DNA of 8,041 nt, from contig JAUWPX010000052.1 in assembly GCA_030611395.1 (NCBI GenBank), positions 1-8,041 of the forward strand, given 5' to 3'. Positions within the stretch are counted from its first letter, which is position 1. Every line of letters begins with the position of its first letter. Shown here piece by piece: positions 1-7,059 of the stretch. Below the pieces are notes generated by a model. It had not been told where the DNA came from. It saw only the letters and a program-made list of their open reading frames with translations, and made no database searches. The DNA is from Bacteroidota bacterium (lineage in GTDB: Bacteria; Bacteroidota; Bacteroidia; Bacteroidales; VadinHA17). The position numbers were made by a program, and so were the translations under genes.

Positions 1-981
1 CAAAATATTAAATTATTCTTAAACTGGCGGGCATATGCAACCAATACGAGCAATGATTCAATAACATCGGTAGATGCAAGACATACATCAACCGGTGAAA
101 CCAAACGTTTTACTGCGCCTCTTTTTGTTGATTGTACCGGTGATGGCTGGATTGGCTATTGGGCAGGTGCCGAATACATGTATGGCCGTGAAGATTCATT
201 AAAATATAATGAAAACTGGAAATTGCATGGGGAATTGTGGAGCCCTGCCAAACCTGATAACCGGGTAATGGGGTCTTCTGTTCTCTGGCGATCTGTTGAT
301 GCCGGAAAGCCTGTTGACTTTCCAAACGTTCCCTGGGCCATGGATGTTGCGAAAACACATGCTGCAATAAATGGTGAGTGGTATTGGGAATTTTCTCGCA
401 ACGATTTGCATCAGATTGATGATGCTGAAAAAATCCGGGACCATATGCTTAAAGCAATCTATGGTTCTTTTTTTAACGCAAAACAAAAACCGGAAAATGC
501 CAATTTAAAGCTTGAATGGGTTTCATATCTTGTTGGTAAAAGAGAGTCAAGAAGATTAACAGGCGACTATATTTATACTTTTTCGGATGTAAAACAAATG
601 AAAGAGTTTACCGATTCTGTTGTTAAAGAAAAGAGAGCGGTTGATGTCCATTATCAGCAGGATCTTGTCGATTCAACAAAACCTGACTTTCTTTCAGAAG
701 CCCTTTTTTATGAAATTGACCATTATTATATTCCTTACCGCTGTCTCTATTCAAGAAATATTAAAAATCTTTTTATGGCAGGAAGGTGTTTCAGTTGTTC
801 CCATATTGGATTAGGAGGACCCAGAGTTATGAATACAACCGGTCAAATGGGTGCTGCTGTCGGATATGCTGCTTCTCTGTGTATAGAACATAAGGCAAGC
901 CCACGGGATATTTATAATAATTATCCGAAAGAATTAAAAGATCTCGTTATTAATTGTAGTAAAATCGAGAATCTGAAGTAG
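1..981 (+). CDS. FAD-dependent oxidoreductase (PF12831-like), 3' part; 5' end outside window
   Basis: The frame is open from base 1 to the TAG at 979-981, giving 326 residues with no start in the window. The ATG at 178 is internal (residue 60), because conserved sequence precedes it. Visible motifs are LFVDCTGDG (residues 41-49), typical of the strand that leads into a flavoprotein dinucleotide-binding turn; GKRESRRLTGDY (179-190); and a C-terminal block NLFMAGRCFSCSHIGLGGPR (256-275) followed by VMNTTGQMGAAVGYAASLC. That last block is the FAD-contacting end of FAD_oxidored proteins, where the AGR and MGAAVG segments line the flavin. The missing N-terminus should carry the GxGxxG nucleotide-binding loop. 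Such enzymes are common in Bacteroidota and Planctomycetes, often near glycan-use genes, and some are annotated as xanthan lyase without good support. The substrate cannot be read from the sequence. The gene converges with the minus-strand genes and ends at the hairpin near 1035. Confidence 0.85.
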   Translation, partial: QNIKLFLNWRAYATNTSNDSITSVDARHTSTGETKRFTAPLFVDCTGDGWIGYWAGAEYMYGREDSLKYNENWKLHGELWSPAKPDNRVMGSSVLWRSVDAGKPVDFPNVPWAMDVAKTHAAINGEWYWEFSRNDLHQIDDAEKIRDHMLKAIYGSFFNAKQKPENANLKLEWVSYLVGKRESRRLTGDYIYTFSDVKQMKEFTDSVVKEKRAVDVHYQQDLVDSTKPDFLSEALFYEIDHYYIPYRCLYSRNIKNLFMAGRCFSCSHIGLGGPRVMNTTGQMGAAVGYAASLCIEHKASPRDIYNNYPKELKDLVINCSKIENLK

Positions 982-1028
982 GAAGGATTATTGACGTTTT
1001 TGGTTTTCTGTTTACAGTTAATTTTAAT

Positions 1029-1067
1029 AAAAAAAGGCGGTTTTTTCTGACCGCCTGATTCTTTTTT
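1029..1067. terminator. Bidirectional intrinsic terminator
   Basis: A 7-bp perfect stem, AGGCGGT (1035-1041) with ACCGCCT (1050-1056), closes an 8-nt loop. A seven-A run (1029-1035, its last base part of the stem) lies on the left and a six-T run (1062-1067) on the right. On the minus strand the stem runs directly into a U-tract, giving a strong terminator for the small acidic protein gene. On the plus strand the T-run starts 5 nt after the stem and would still serve the oxidoreductase gene. This fits the converging gene arrangement. Confidence 0.85.
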
Positions 1068-1101
1068 ATACAAAATACAGATGCATGAGAATTGATAAAT
1101 C

Positions 1102-1521
1102 TTATTTATCCTCCTTCACTTTATTTTGCGTAATATAGCTATCTGTTGGAATAAGCCAGAAAGAATCATTATACATCCATTCTTCAATTTCAATCTCAGG
1201 ATCATTATCAGTCAATTTCTGCTCAAACTCTTCAAAATACAGCATCCATGGTTCAATACTAATCTCCGGTTCAAATTCTTCTGTTATAAATTCAGATTTA
1301 TTATTTTGAAACCAGCAAGTATCATCTATCATCCATGCTTCAACCTGAATCTCTGTTTCCTCTTCAACTACCGGAAAATATATTTTATTATCCGTGATAT
1401 TTGTAGTGAGAGGCTGACTAAATGCACACTGTACAAAACATAGCAGGCTCATAATTATAAAGATAAGTAATAATCCCAGTGGCTTTGGGAAACCGCTTTT
1501 TTCAATCATTTGTGTTTTCAT
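1102..1521 (-). CDS. Small secreted acidic protein with three EIxxExWM repeats
   Basis: This is a 139-residue protein of unknown function. I chose the ATG at 1521 (MKTQMIEKSG) over the in-frame ATG at 1536 because a GGAGGA motif sits 7 nt before it. That motif overlaps the upstream ATG, and nothing like it precedes 1536. Basic residues are followed by a hydrophobic stretch, LGLLLIFIIMSLLCFVQC (about residues 14-32), ending in CAFS|QP, a plausible signal peptidase I site after residue 35. The mature part of about 104 residues is very acidic and has three copies of an E-I-x-[VI]-E-x-W-M core, with tryptophans near residues 63, 92 and 115. Copies 1 and 3 also have a second aromatic cluster (DDTCWF, NDSFWL). 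There is no catalytic motif. It lies 155 nt downstream of the hybrid kinase gene on the same strand and ends before the bidirectional terminator. A role as a cell-envelope or interaction peptide is only a guess. Confidence 0.72.
   Translation of the reverse strand: MKTQMIEKSGFPKPLGLLLIFIIMSLLCFVQCAFSQPLTTNITDNKIYFPVVEEETEIQVEAWMIDDTCWFQNNKSEFITEEFEPEISIEPWMLYFEEFEQKLTDNDPEIEIEEWMYNDSFWLIPTDSYITQNKVKEDK
1144..1365 (-). repeat. Three diverged protein repeats, core EIxxExWM
   Basis: Within the small secreted protein the cores are EIQVEAWM, EISIEPWM and EIEIEEWM. The tryptophans are 29 and 23 residues apart. The repeats are conserved in protein rather than in DNA, which suggests selection on the motif and not recent duplication. 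Each core is preceded by an acidic stretch, and the first and third are followed by D/N-rich, aromatic residues. Confidence 0.7.
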
Positions 1522-1528
1522 TTTTCTG

Positions 1529-1534
1529 TCCTCC
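1529..1534 (-). promoter_or_regulatory. Shine-Dalgarno motif GGAGGA setting the start at 1521
   Basis: On the minus strand GGAGGA is followed by 7 nt (CAGAAAA) and then ATG at 1521. A strong motif is notable here because Bacteroidota often start without one. It decides between the two in-frame ATGs of the small acidic protein. Confidence 0.6.
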
Positions 1535-1676
1535 ATTTGGTTTAATTAAACATTGAATGTTTTTCTGATATAAAGATACATCATATGAAAGGTCAAAGTC
1601 TACCATAAATCAGCCAATAGCTAACAGATATGTTGCGTTTTGAGCAGAAAGTGAATTATGGGGGTCAAAATGAATC

Positions 1677-4427
1677 TCAGGAACCGGAATTTTGTTTCAC
1701 ATATTCAGAAGGTGAAACTCCAAACAGCTCCTTAAAGCACTTCGCAAAATAGGAAAGATTATTGAAGCCAACTTCATAGGTTACCTGTGCAACATTCCCA
1801 AACTTTTGTTCAAGGAGTTTAGCGCCACGCTTCAGCCGTATTGTACGTATGAATTCTGTGATAGATAGATCTGTAAGTGCTTTGAGTTTCCGGAATAGCT
1901 GGCTCCTGCTTAAGGTCATTTCTTGCTGAAGGGTTTGGGCATCAAACTCAAAATCTCCCATTTTTTCTTCAATAATGCCAATTGCCCTGTTCAGGAATTT
2001 TTCATCAGCCGATGTAATGGCGATATCTTTAGGTTCAAGTTTGATATTTCTGCTGAACCGTTCGCGCAGTTTTTTACGTTGTTCAATTAATTTTGTAACT
2101 CTAACCCTGAGCTCTTTAATATTAAAAGGTTTGGTAACGTAGGCATCTGCTCCTGTTTCCAACCCCTCAACCCTGTCTTCCACACTGGCTTTGGCTGTAA
2201 GCATTAGCACCGGGATATGGCTGGTTCGTTCATCGGTCTTTAGTTTTTTGCACATTTCAATCCCATCCATTTTAGGCATCATCAGGTCAGTAATAACCAG
2301 GTCGGGGATATTTTCAATGGCTTTATCAAGACCTGCAACACCATCTTCTGCTTCCATGATGCGGAAGCAATCTTCCAGATGTTCCCTTATATGGGTCCGG
2401 ATATCGGCATGATCTTCAACGATAAGAACCAAAGGGAGTTCTTCGTCATGCTTTGTTCCTTGGTACACGCCTTCAGCATACCCTTCCTCTTCTGTTACAA
2501 CTTCCAGCTCTTCTGCTAAAACAGGTTTCGTGAGTTTTTCCTTCTTCACAAGAATATACTCGGACTCCTTCAAATGTTCTTTACCAACCGGTAACCGGAT
2601 AATAAATGATGTGCCTTTACCTAAATCACTTTCAACTTTAATATCCCCATGTAACAAATTAACCAATTCTTTGGTAAGGGAAAGCCCGATACCCGTTCCT
2701 ACAGTTTCCAGTTCATATGATTCTTCCACCTGGTGAAAACGATCAAAGATTTTATCCAGCTGATCGGTAGGAATTCCTTTACCTGTATCCTGAATAGATA
2801 TTTCAACAAGATTTTTTCCGGGATCAGGCATTTTAACTACACATTTCACCTCCCCTTCATTAGGAGTATATTTGAAGGCATTAGAAAGCAGGTTATTCAG
2901 TATTTTCTCAAGCTTATCCTGGTCGAAACAGGTTGTCCATTTTTCTTCCGGGAAGGTATAAATGAATTTTATCTTTTTCTGTTCAGCCAGGGAAGCAAAG
3001 GAGAGAACAATCAATTTCAGGGATTTTATCAGGTCTCCTTCCACCAGCTCCAGTTTCATACTTCCTGCGTCCAGTTTTGACAAATCCAGCATTTGGTTTA
3101 TCAGGTTCAGCAAACGGTTGGCATTCCGCCGCATCATTTTAACTGTTTTTCTGCTGGCTGGTTTTTTTTCTGTTTTCGAAAGCATTTCCTCTATAGGCCC
3201 AAGAATTAAGGTTAGAGGTGAACGAAATTCATGGGAAATATTTGAAAAAAGCCTCGATTTTAACTGATCCATTTCTGCAAGTAATTTGTTGGCTTTATTT
3301 TTCATCCTGTAATTCCGGAATACAACAAATATCAGCACTAACGCAAATACAAAAGCAATCATAGAAAAGTTACGGATAAGCTTTTGACGTTTAAGATTCA
3401 AATCCTGTATTTCATTTTCTTTTTCAATTTCAATATATATTTCTGTTAATTCAATACTATTTTCCATTTCGGCCAAATTGATGCTATCATTTATCCTGTT
3501 AGATAATTTGAGGTAGTACAATTCTTGTTTGTCTTGTCCTAATTGAGAATATGATTCACTGAGTCCTGTAGCTGCTTCTCCAACTTGTGCGATCATACCA
3601 ACTTCCCGGGCATTATTAAAGGCAATTATCAAATAGGGAAGAGCTTTTTGGTACTCAGAAATGTGATTATAATAATTACCGAGATATAAATTAGAATAAA
3701 TAAAACTTCTTTTGTTATCTAATTCCTTAAATATCTTTAAAGATTCGAAATAATAATATTCTGTGCTGTCATATATTCCCTGGTTTTCATAAATTTCTCC
3801 AATATTAATGTAACAGTTTCCAATTTCATTAATATTGCCTAATTCTTTATTCATTGATAAACTTGTATTATAATAGATTAAGGCAGTATCCAGTATTTCT
3901 TTTTTCTGATATATTGTACCTATATTATTTGACAAGTCGGCAATTCTTGATGTGTCTCCAATTTCAGTATAAATATTCAAACTTTTTAAATAAAAATTTA
4001 ACGCCTTATCGATCTGTCCTAGTCTTTTGTATAAGATTCCTTTACTATTTAAGCAATCGGCAATACCTGGTTTATAATTCAATTCTTTGTATATTTCATT
4101 ACTTTTCTCATAAAAGTTTAATGCCTCTATATACTTAGCTTGCATTCTGTATATAATCCCAATTAAATGATAGGATCTGGCAGTTTCTCGCTGAAAACCT
4201 ATTTTTCTACCCATATCTAATCCTTCAGTTGCATATCTCATCGCTGTATCAGTGCTAACTTCCTTGTATTCGTTGGAAAGATTGTTTAAAATGATCACTT
4301 TATTTGTATCCCTGGCAATTTTAAGTTCATTTTTCAAACTATCGATTTTTGATTGCGCACCAGCTAATGAACAAAAAGCGATGAGGAATGTGCAGTGAAT
4401 AATTATTATGAAAAGTTGTTTTTGCAT
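1677..4427 (-). CDS. TPR-type hybrid histidine kinase/response regulator with AraC output domain (HTCS-like)
   Basis: This 916-residue one-piece two-component system is complete. In order it has: signal peptide 1-24 (cut near AGA|QS); about six TPR repeats, residues 45-310 (for example GILYKRLGQIDKALNFYLKS); a coiled stretch 315-350; a membrane helix at about 353-370; HisKA with SHEFRSPL, phospho-acceptor His399; HATPase_c with N-box 511-516, G1 DTGKGIP 547-553 and G2 GTGIGLSL 577-584; a receiver domain with E671/D672, phospho-acceptor Asp714 (VITDLMMPKMDG), Thr744 and Lys766; and an AraC-type double helix-turn-helix at about 825-912. The TPR part should face the periplasm and the rest the cytoplasm. 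All residues needed for phosphorelay are present, so it should be active. Classical HTCS regulators that control glycan-use loci carry Reg_prop/Y_Y_Y sensors, whereas this one uses TPRs, so its signal may be a protein or peptide. Targets are unknown. No clear terminator separates it from the small acidic protein gene downstream. Confidence 0.93.
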   Translation of the reverse strand: MQKQLFIIIIHCTFLIAFCSLAGAQSKIDSLKNELKIARDTNKVIILNNLSNEYKEVSTDTAMRYATEGLDMGRKIGFQRETARSYHLIGIIYRMQAKYIEALNFYEKSNEIYKELNYKPGIADCLNSKGILYKRLGQIDKALNFYLKSLNIYTEIGDTSRIADLSNNIGTIYQKKEILDTALIYYNTSLSMNKELGNINEIGNCYINIGEIYENQGIYDSTEYYYFESLKIFKELDNKRSFIYSNLYLGNYYNHISEYQKALPYLIIAFNNAREVGMIAQVGEAATGLSESYSQLGQDKQELYYLKLSNRINDSINLAEMENSIELTEIYIEIEKENEIQDLNLKRQKLIRNFSMIAFVFALVLIFVVFRNYRMKNKANKLLAEMDQLKSRLFSNISHEFRSPLTLILGPIEEMLSKTEKKPASRKTVKMMRRNANRLLNLINQMLDLSKLDAGSMKLELVEGDLIKSLKLIVLSFASLAEQKKIKFIYTFPEEKWTTCFDQDKLEKILNNLLSNAFKYTPNEGEVKCVVKMPDPGKNLVEISIQDTGKGIPTDQLDKIFDRFHQVEESYELETVGTGIGLSLTKELVNLLHGDIKVESDLGKGTSFIIRLPVGKEHLKESEYILVKKEKLTKPVLAEELEVVTEEEGYAEGVYQGTKHDEELPLVLIVEDHADIRTHIREHLEDCFRIMEAEDGVAGLDKAIENIPDLVITDLMMPKMDGIEMCKKLKTDERTSHIPVLMLTAKASVEDRVEGLETGADAYVTKPFNIKELRVRVTKLIEQRKKLRERFSRNIKLEPKDIAITSADEKFLNRAIGIIEEKMGDFEFDAQTLQQEMTLSRSQLFRKLKALTDLSITEFIRTIRLKRGAKLLEQKFGNVAQVTYEVGFNNLSYFAKCFKELFGVSPSEYVKQNSGS

Positions 4428-4560
4428 AATAATTGAAAATTTAAAATACCTAAAGGAATTTTTACTAATAATTTTCCTTTGTCTTTGTTTAGTTAAAATT
4501 AGTAATAAAAATTACCTGATACTAAATTATTATCTAATTAATTGAAGACAGGATAAGAAT
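4428..4560 (-). promoter_or_regulatory. Leader region of the hybrid kinase gene with a 7-bp inverted repeat
   Basis: This 133-nt, very AT-rich gap lies between the radical SAM stop and the kinase start, so the kinase may have its own promoter here. A perfect inverted repeat, AAAGGAA (4452-4458) with TTCCTTT (4474-4480), has a 15-nt spacer and lies 25-53 nt before the kinase ATG. TTACTAAT (4462-4469) and ATTAGTAA (4498-4505) form a second inverted pair. I see no perfect Bacteroidota -7 element (TAnnTTTG) on the minus strand and no terminator for the radical SAM gene. In such AT-rich DNA these repeats could be chance. Confidence 0.25.
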
Positions 4561-6495
4561 TTACTCCGGTTTATTGCTTTCAACCTCAACAACCCCCATC
4601 CTGACCAATTTTCGTAAAAATTTCCATATCTCTGTATCATTCATAAATTTCCTGCTAATATTAAATAAATCAATAACCCTCATATCTTCAAGTTTTTCCA
4701 TTACCTTGTGATGTTTTTCATTAAGCCTAATAGAAATTGATTTTTTTTCTGAACAGGCTGCTACAAGGTACTTATATTGTCCATAGTGTAATCCGGCTCC
4801 TGATAGATTACCTTCTTTATGTTTGGCAAGGATGCTGGATATCTTGTAATTAGTAGAAATTAATCCCCTATTTCCGGTTGAGATAAGCTGATCTTTTAAA
4901 ACTATCTTATCTTGAGGTTTACAAGGATATCCCTTTCCTGGTTTATTTATCTGTTTCCATATAAATTTTATTCGTAATGCTTTCTTGGTAGTTTCCATAA
5001 GAAGAATATCCCTGACGTAAACCGGTAATCCTTTTGCTTCGAGGAAAGTTATGTAGTCACATAATCCATCAACCAGGCAAAAAAATTCAGGATAACCTGG
5101 TTTTTTATGCTTCCTGTGCTTTTGTATTTGATTTTCAAATATTTCAAAGAAGAAAATATTTTTAATATCATTTTTCAAATAATCAGCTATCATATTAATG
5201 GTATCGGGAAAATCCCGTAAGTCATTCACCATTATGCTTAAGGATAATAAATTATCTCTGGTGGTTGCTTCAAGAGGAAGGAAATAGAAAGAACTAAAAA
5301 GAGTGGGATTGTTCCTGATCATCTTTTGTTCTTCCTTACTATAAATATAAGCGGAGAAATCTGAATATCTTCCATCATATTTCAGCTTATCTTTACAGGT
5401 TTTGTGTAAAGGTGTATCTGGCAGGAATGATAAAAGAGATATCTGTGGTTTTGCACCCCTGGCACTTATTTCAAGTATGGCTTTAATAGTATCATTAAGG
5501 TCTTCTCTGGTTTCTCCGGGGAAACCTGCCATAAATGATGCAGCTATACGAATTCCTAACTTAGAACATGTTTCTGCAACTTTATAAGTATCAGGCAATT
5601 TTAAATTCTTTTTAATTTTTTTCTGGATCCGATCCGATCCGCTTTCAATACCAAAAAATATATCAGTACATCCGGCTTCCTTCATCTCTTTAAGTAATTC
5701 ATCCGTAACACAATCCGGACGGGCAGAGCATGACCAGATGTATTTTTGTCCAATATTTTTGTAATGCTTCTTAAGAGATTTGCATAAATCAAAAACAAAC
5801 TTTTTATCCAGGGTAAACATATCATGAGCAAAACCAAATGAGGTAATTCCGTTTTTCTTATTACAATAATCCATCTCCCTGATTATTCGTGACACTGATT
5901 TTACCCGGTAAGATTTTGAAAAGTAACTACTTGTAGTACAGAAGGTACATTTATAAGGACAACCACGTCCAACATCCAGTTTAGTAACCTTGTTGAGAGG
6001 TGTTAGATCATAAGCAGGTATGGGAAGAGTATCCATGTCGGCAATGTAGCTGGTATCTTCATTTCGTTTGATTTTATTCCCGGATGGAATACGATATGTC
6101 AGACCCGGTATCTTTTCAAGATATTTTGAATTATTACTATTAGTTAAATTTCCGACGAGATCAATAATGGTGTTATCCGCTTCTCCCCGTAAAATATAGT
6201 CTATACACGAATATTGAGAAAGTGTTTCCATGTCCAGAATAGACGCCTGTGGACCACCAAATACTATAGGGATTTCGGGTTCCAGGGATTTTAAGGTTTG
6301 AGCAAGTTTTAATGATGTGGGATAGGAAATACACCAGGTAGAAAAACCAATGATTTTTGGGTTATTAAACAATACTTCTCTGGCAACATGTTGATAATCA
6401 CCTTTGTTCAATAGCCTTTTCCATGGTTGGTAAATCCGGACACAATAATTATTTAAACGAAGACTGGCAGCAAGAGCCAGCAGTCCAAGGGGCAT
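4561..6495 (-). CDS. B12-binding-type radical SAM enzyme with long C-terminal extension; true start probably upstream
   Basis: From the ATG at 6495 this is 644 residues. The cluster-binding motif CPYKCTFC gives Cys179, Cys183 and Cys186, which bind the 4Fe-4S cluster that cleaves S-adenosylmethionine. Residues 1-115 are the C-terminal part of a cobalamin-binding-like Rossmann domain (PLGLLALAASLR, IIGFSTWCISYP, PIVFGGPQAS, ILRGEADNTI). The SAM barrel spans about 172-380, with FGIESGSDRIQKKI (281-294) and GFPGETRED (324-332). A further 260 residues follow. The end (about 588-638) looks helical with a winged-helix-like pattern (LNEKHHKVMEKLEDMRVIDL, then FLRKLVRMGVVEVE), possibly a peptide-recognition element. 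The ATG at 6495 is inside the B12 domain: the frame stays open upstream to 6612 and encodes the missing first strand (GIDILLIPPISNP), but it has no ATG, GTG or TTG. Family members include C-methyltransferases and peptide-modifying enzymes; the reaction here is unknown. The neighbouring small peptide and C1 peptidase suggest a peptide substrate. Confidence 0.85.
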   Translation of the reverse strand: MPLGLLALAASLRLNNYCVRIYQPWKRLLNKGDYQHVAREVLFNNPKIIGFSTWCISYPTSLKLAQTLKSLEPEIPIVFGGPQASILDMETLSQYSCIDYILRGEADNTIIDLVGNLTNSNNSKYLEKIPGLTYRIPSGNKIKRNEDTSYIADMDTLPIPAYDLTPLNKVTKLDVGRGCPYKCTFCTTSSYFSKSYRVKSVSRIIREMDYCNKKNGITSFGFAHDMFTLDKKFVFDLCKSLKKHYKNIGQKYIWSCSARPDCVTDELLKEMKEAGCTDIFFGIESGSDRIQKKIKKNLKLPDTYKVAETCSKLGIRIAASFMAGFPGETREDLNDTIKAILEISARGAKPQISLLSFLPDTPLHKTCKDKLKYDGRYSDFSAYIYSKEEQKMIRNNPTLFSSFYFLPLEATTRDNLLSLSIMVNDLRDFPDTINMIADYLKNDIKNIFFFEIFENQIQKHRKHKKPGYPEFFCLVDGLCDYITFLEAKGLPVYVRDILLMETTKKALRIKFIWKQINKPGKGYPCKPQDKIVLKDQLISTGNRGLISTNYKISSILAKHKEGNLSGAGLHYGQYKYLVAACSEKKSISIRLNEKHHKVMEKLEDMRVIDLFNISRKFMNDTEIWKFLRKLVRMGVVEVESNKPE

Positions 6496-6620
6496 AAAGT
6501 TTTCAATATTATGAGTATAAATTGGATTTGAAATGGGTGGGATTAAAAGAATATCAATTCCCTGTGGAATATTGTTTTTTCTAATCGTCTTAGAATTACA
6601 ACTATTTTTTTTTTAACCAT
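6496..6620 (-). other. Missing N-terminus of the radical SAM enzyme, out of frame with its ATG
   Basis: Codons from 6612 to 6496 add 39 residues in frame with the radical SAM gene and include GIDILLIPPISNPIYTHNIE. An LLIPP strand-turn followed about 20 residues later by MPLGLLALAASLR is the normal beginning of a B12-binding radical SAM protein. An in-frame TAA at 6613-6615 blocks further extension. An ATG at 6618-6620 (ATGGTT then ten A) is off by one frame. One extra A in the tract would fuse it cleanly as MVKKKNSCNSKTIRKNNIPQ and give a protein of about 686 residues. Confidence 0.7.
6605..6614 (-). repeat. Ten-A homopolymer at the 5' end of the radical SAM gene
   Basis: Ten T on the plus strand, ten A in the coding sense, lie two codons after the ATG at 6620. 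As written, the ATG frame ends after 25 codons (stop near 6543-6545). An 11-A (or 8-A) tract would place the ATG in frame with the enzyme. It may be a sequencing indel, a real lesion, a slippery tract read through by RNA polymerase slippage, or a phase-variable switch. Confidence 0.75.
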
Positions 6621-6706
6621 AGTTATTATTCCGGTAACCAGCAGGAGATATTAAAAGGGGAAAAAACCTGTTCTCGATTAACAAAAATCTTATACCTTGT
6701 CTATTA

Positions 6707-6726
6707 ATAATATGTAAACATATTAT
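6707..6726. promoter_or_regulatory. Perfect 9-bp-arm palindrome, candidate operator or RNA hairpin
   Basis: Arms ATAATATGT (6707-6715) and ACATATTAT (6718-6726) pair perfectly around a 2-nt AA spacer. The site is 87 nt before the proposed radical SAM ATG at 6620 and directly next to the TAG (6727-6729) that would end the small peptide gene if its tandem repeat had one copy. On the minus strand its centre reads TATGTTTA, one base from the Bacteroidota -7 consensus. No T-run follows, so it is not a normal terminator. A dimeric regulator site or mRNA processing hairpin is possible. Confidence 0.4.
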
Positions 6727-6747
6727 CTATTCACTACCACCTGGAGC

Positions 6748-6781
6748 TGTATCTTCCTCTACACAGTATCTTTCTCTACAC
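6748..6781 (-). repeat. 17-bp tandem duplication that shifts the reading frame of the small peptide gene
   Basis: Copy 1 (6765-6781) and copy 2 (6748-6764) match at 15 of 17 positions; in the coding sense they read GTGTAGAG[A/G]AAGATAC[T/A]. Because 17 is not a multiple of three, the second copy changes the frame and the gene stops at 6759-6761 inside it. With one copy (the second) the protein would end NPPTYGVEEDTAPGGSE, with TAG at 6727-6729. Both copies translate to similar peptides, YGVEKDT and YCVEEDT, in different frames, which supports a duplication inside coding sequence. Confidence 0.8.
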
Positions 6782-6968
6782 CATAGGTGGGAGGATTTTC
6801 GTCCATTCTCTCATATTCAGTCTTATCCAAAATAGCTTTTACTGCCTCCTCAATTCTACCCTTTATTTCACTTTCTGATTCAGAATCCATCAGTGATATT
6901 CCATCTTTCTCAAGTTTTCTAGATTTGATTCCTTCTTTAATTACTATTCTTGTTAATGATTTTACCAT
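6759..6968 (-). CDS. Small peptide, possible RiPP precursor, C-terminus frame-shifted
   Basis: This is a 69-residue, strongly charged protein without cysteine. It starts MVKSLTRIVIKEGIKSRKLE (basic), then has a serine/acidic linker (SLMDSESESE), a probable amphipathic helix (IKGRIEEAVKAILDKTEYER) and a proline-containing tail, DENPPTYGVEKDTV. It has no signal peptide and I recognise no family. The start at 6968 is supported by AAGGGA 6 nt upstream. The minus-strand reading is preferred over an overlapping plus-strand open frame (6787-6993) because of that site, its orientation with its neighbours and its soluble composition. It lies about 140 nt before the proposed radical SAM ATG and follows the C1 peptidase gene, as a leader-plus-core precursor would. 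The last residues are changed by a 17-bp duplication; the presumed original tail ends in PGGSE. A small regulator or antitoxin is an alternative. Confidence 0.55.
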   Translation of the reverse strand: MVKSLTRIVIKEGIKSRKLEKDGISLMDSESESEIKGRIEEAVKAILDKTEYERMDENPPTYGVEKDTV

Positions 6969-6974
6969 AATTAT

Positions 6975-6980
6975 TCCCTT
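6975..6980 (-). promoter_or_regulatory. Ribosome-binding motif AAGGGA of the small peptide gene
   Basis: On the minus strand AAGGGA lies 6 nt before the ATG at 6968. It supports translation of the 69-residue peptide, which is otherwise hard to tell from a chance open frame. Confidence 0.45.
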
Positions 6981-7059
6981 TTTAGTTTATTAATGAAATT
7001 TGTTATTTTGTGGTGTGCCTATTGTTTAACAAATACCTTGCAAAAATTAATACATCTTT

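Noticed and set aside
1571..1597. Possible promoter of the small acidic protein (TATCTTTA with TTTG upstream, minus strand)
   Set aside because: The -7 match is imperfect and the spacing to TTTG is only 15 nt, short for the Bacteroidota consensus.
5625..5640. Triple GGATC micro-repeat within the radical SAM gene
   Set aside because: It encodes the conserved SGSDRI segment in the correct frame, so it is explained by codon choice and does not disrupt the gene.
6759..6968. TYG in the small peptide as a splicease (XYG) target
   Set aside because: The known spliceases act on Nif11-like precursors and are not B12-binding types; one tripeptide match is too weak.
6787..6993. Plus-strand open frame of 68 codons opposite the small peptide gene
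   Set aside because: It is an antisense shadow rich in Ser/Ile/Phe, without a ribosome site, opposed to all neighbouring genes.
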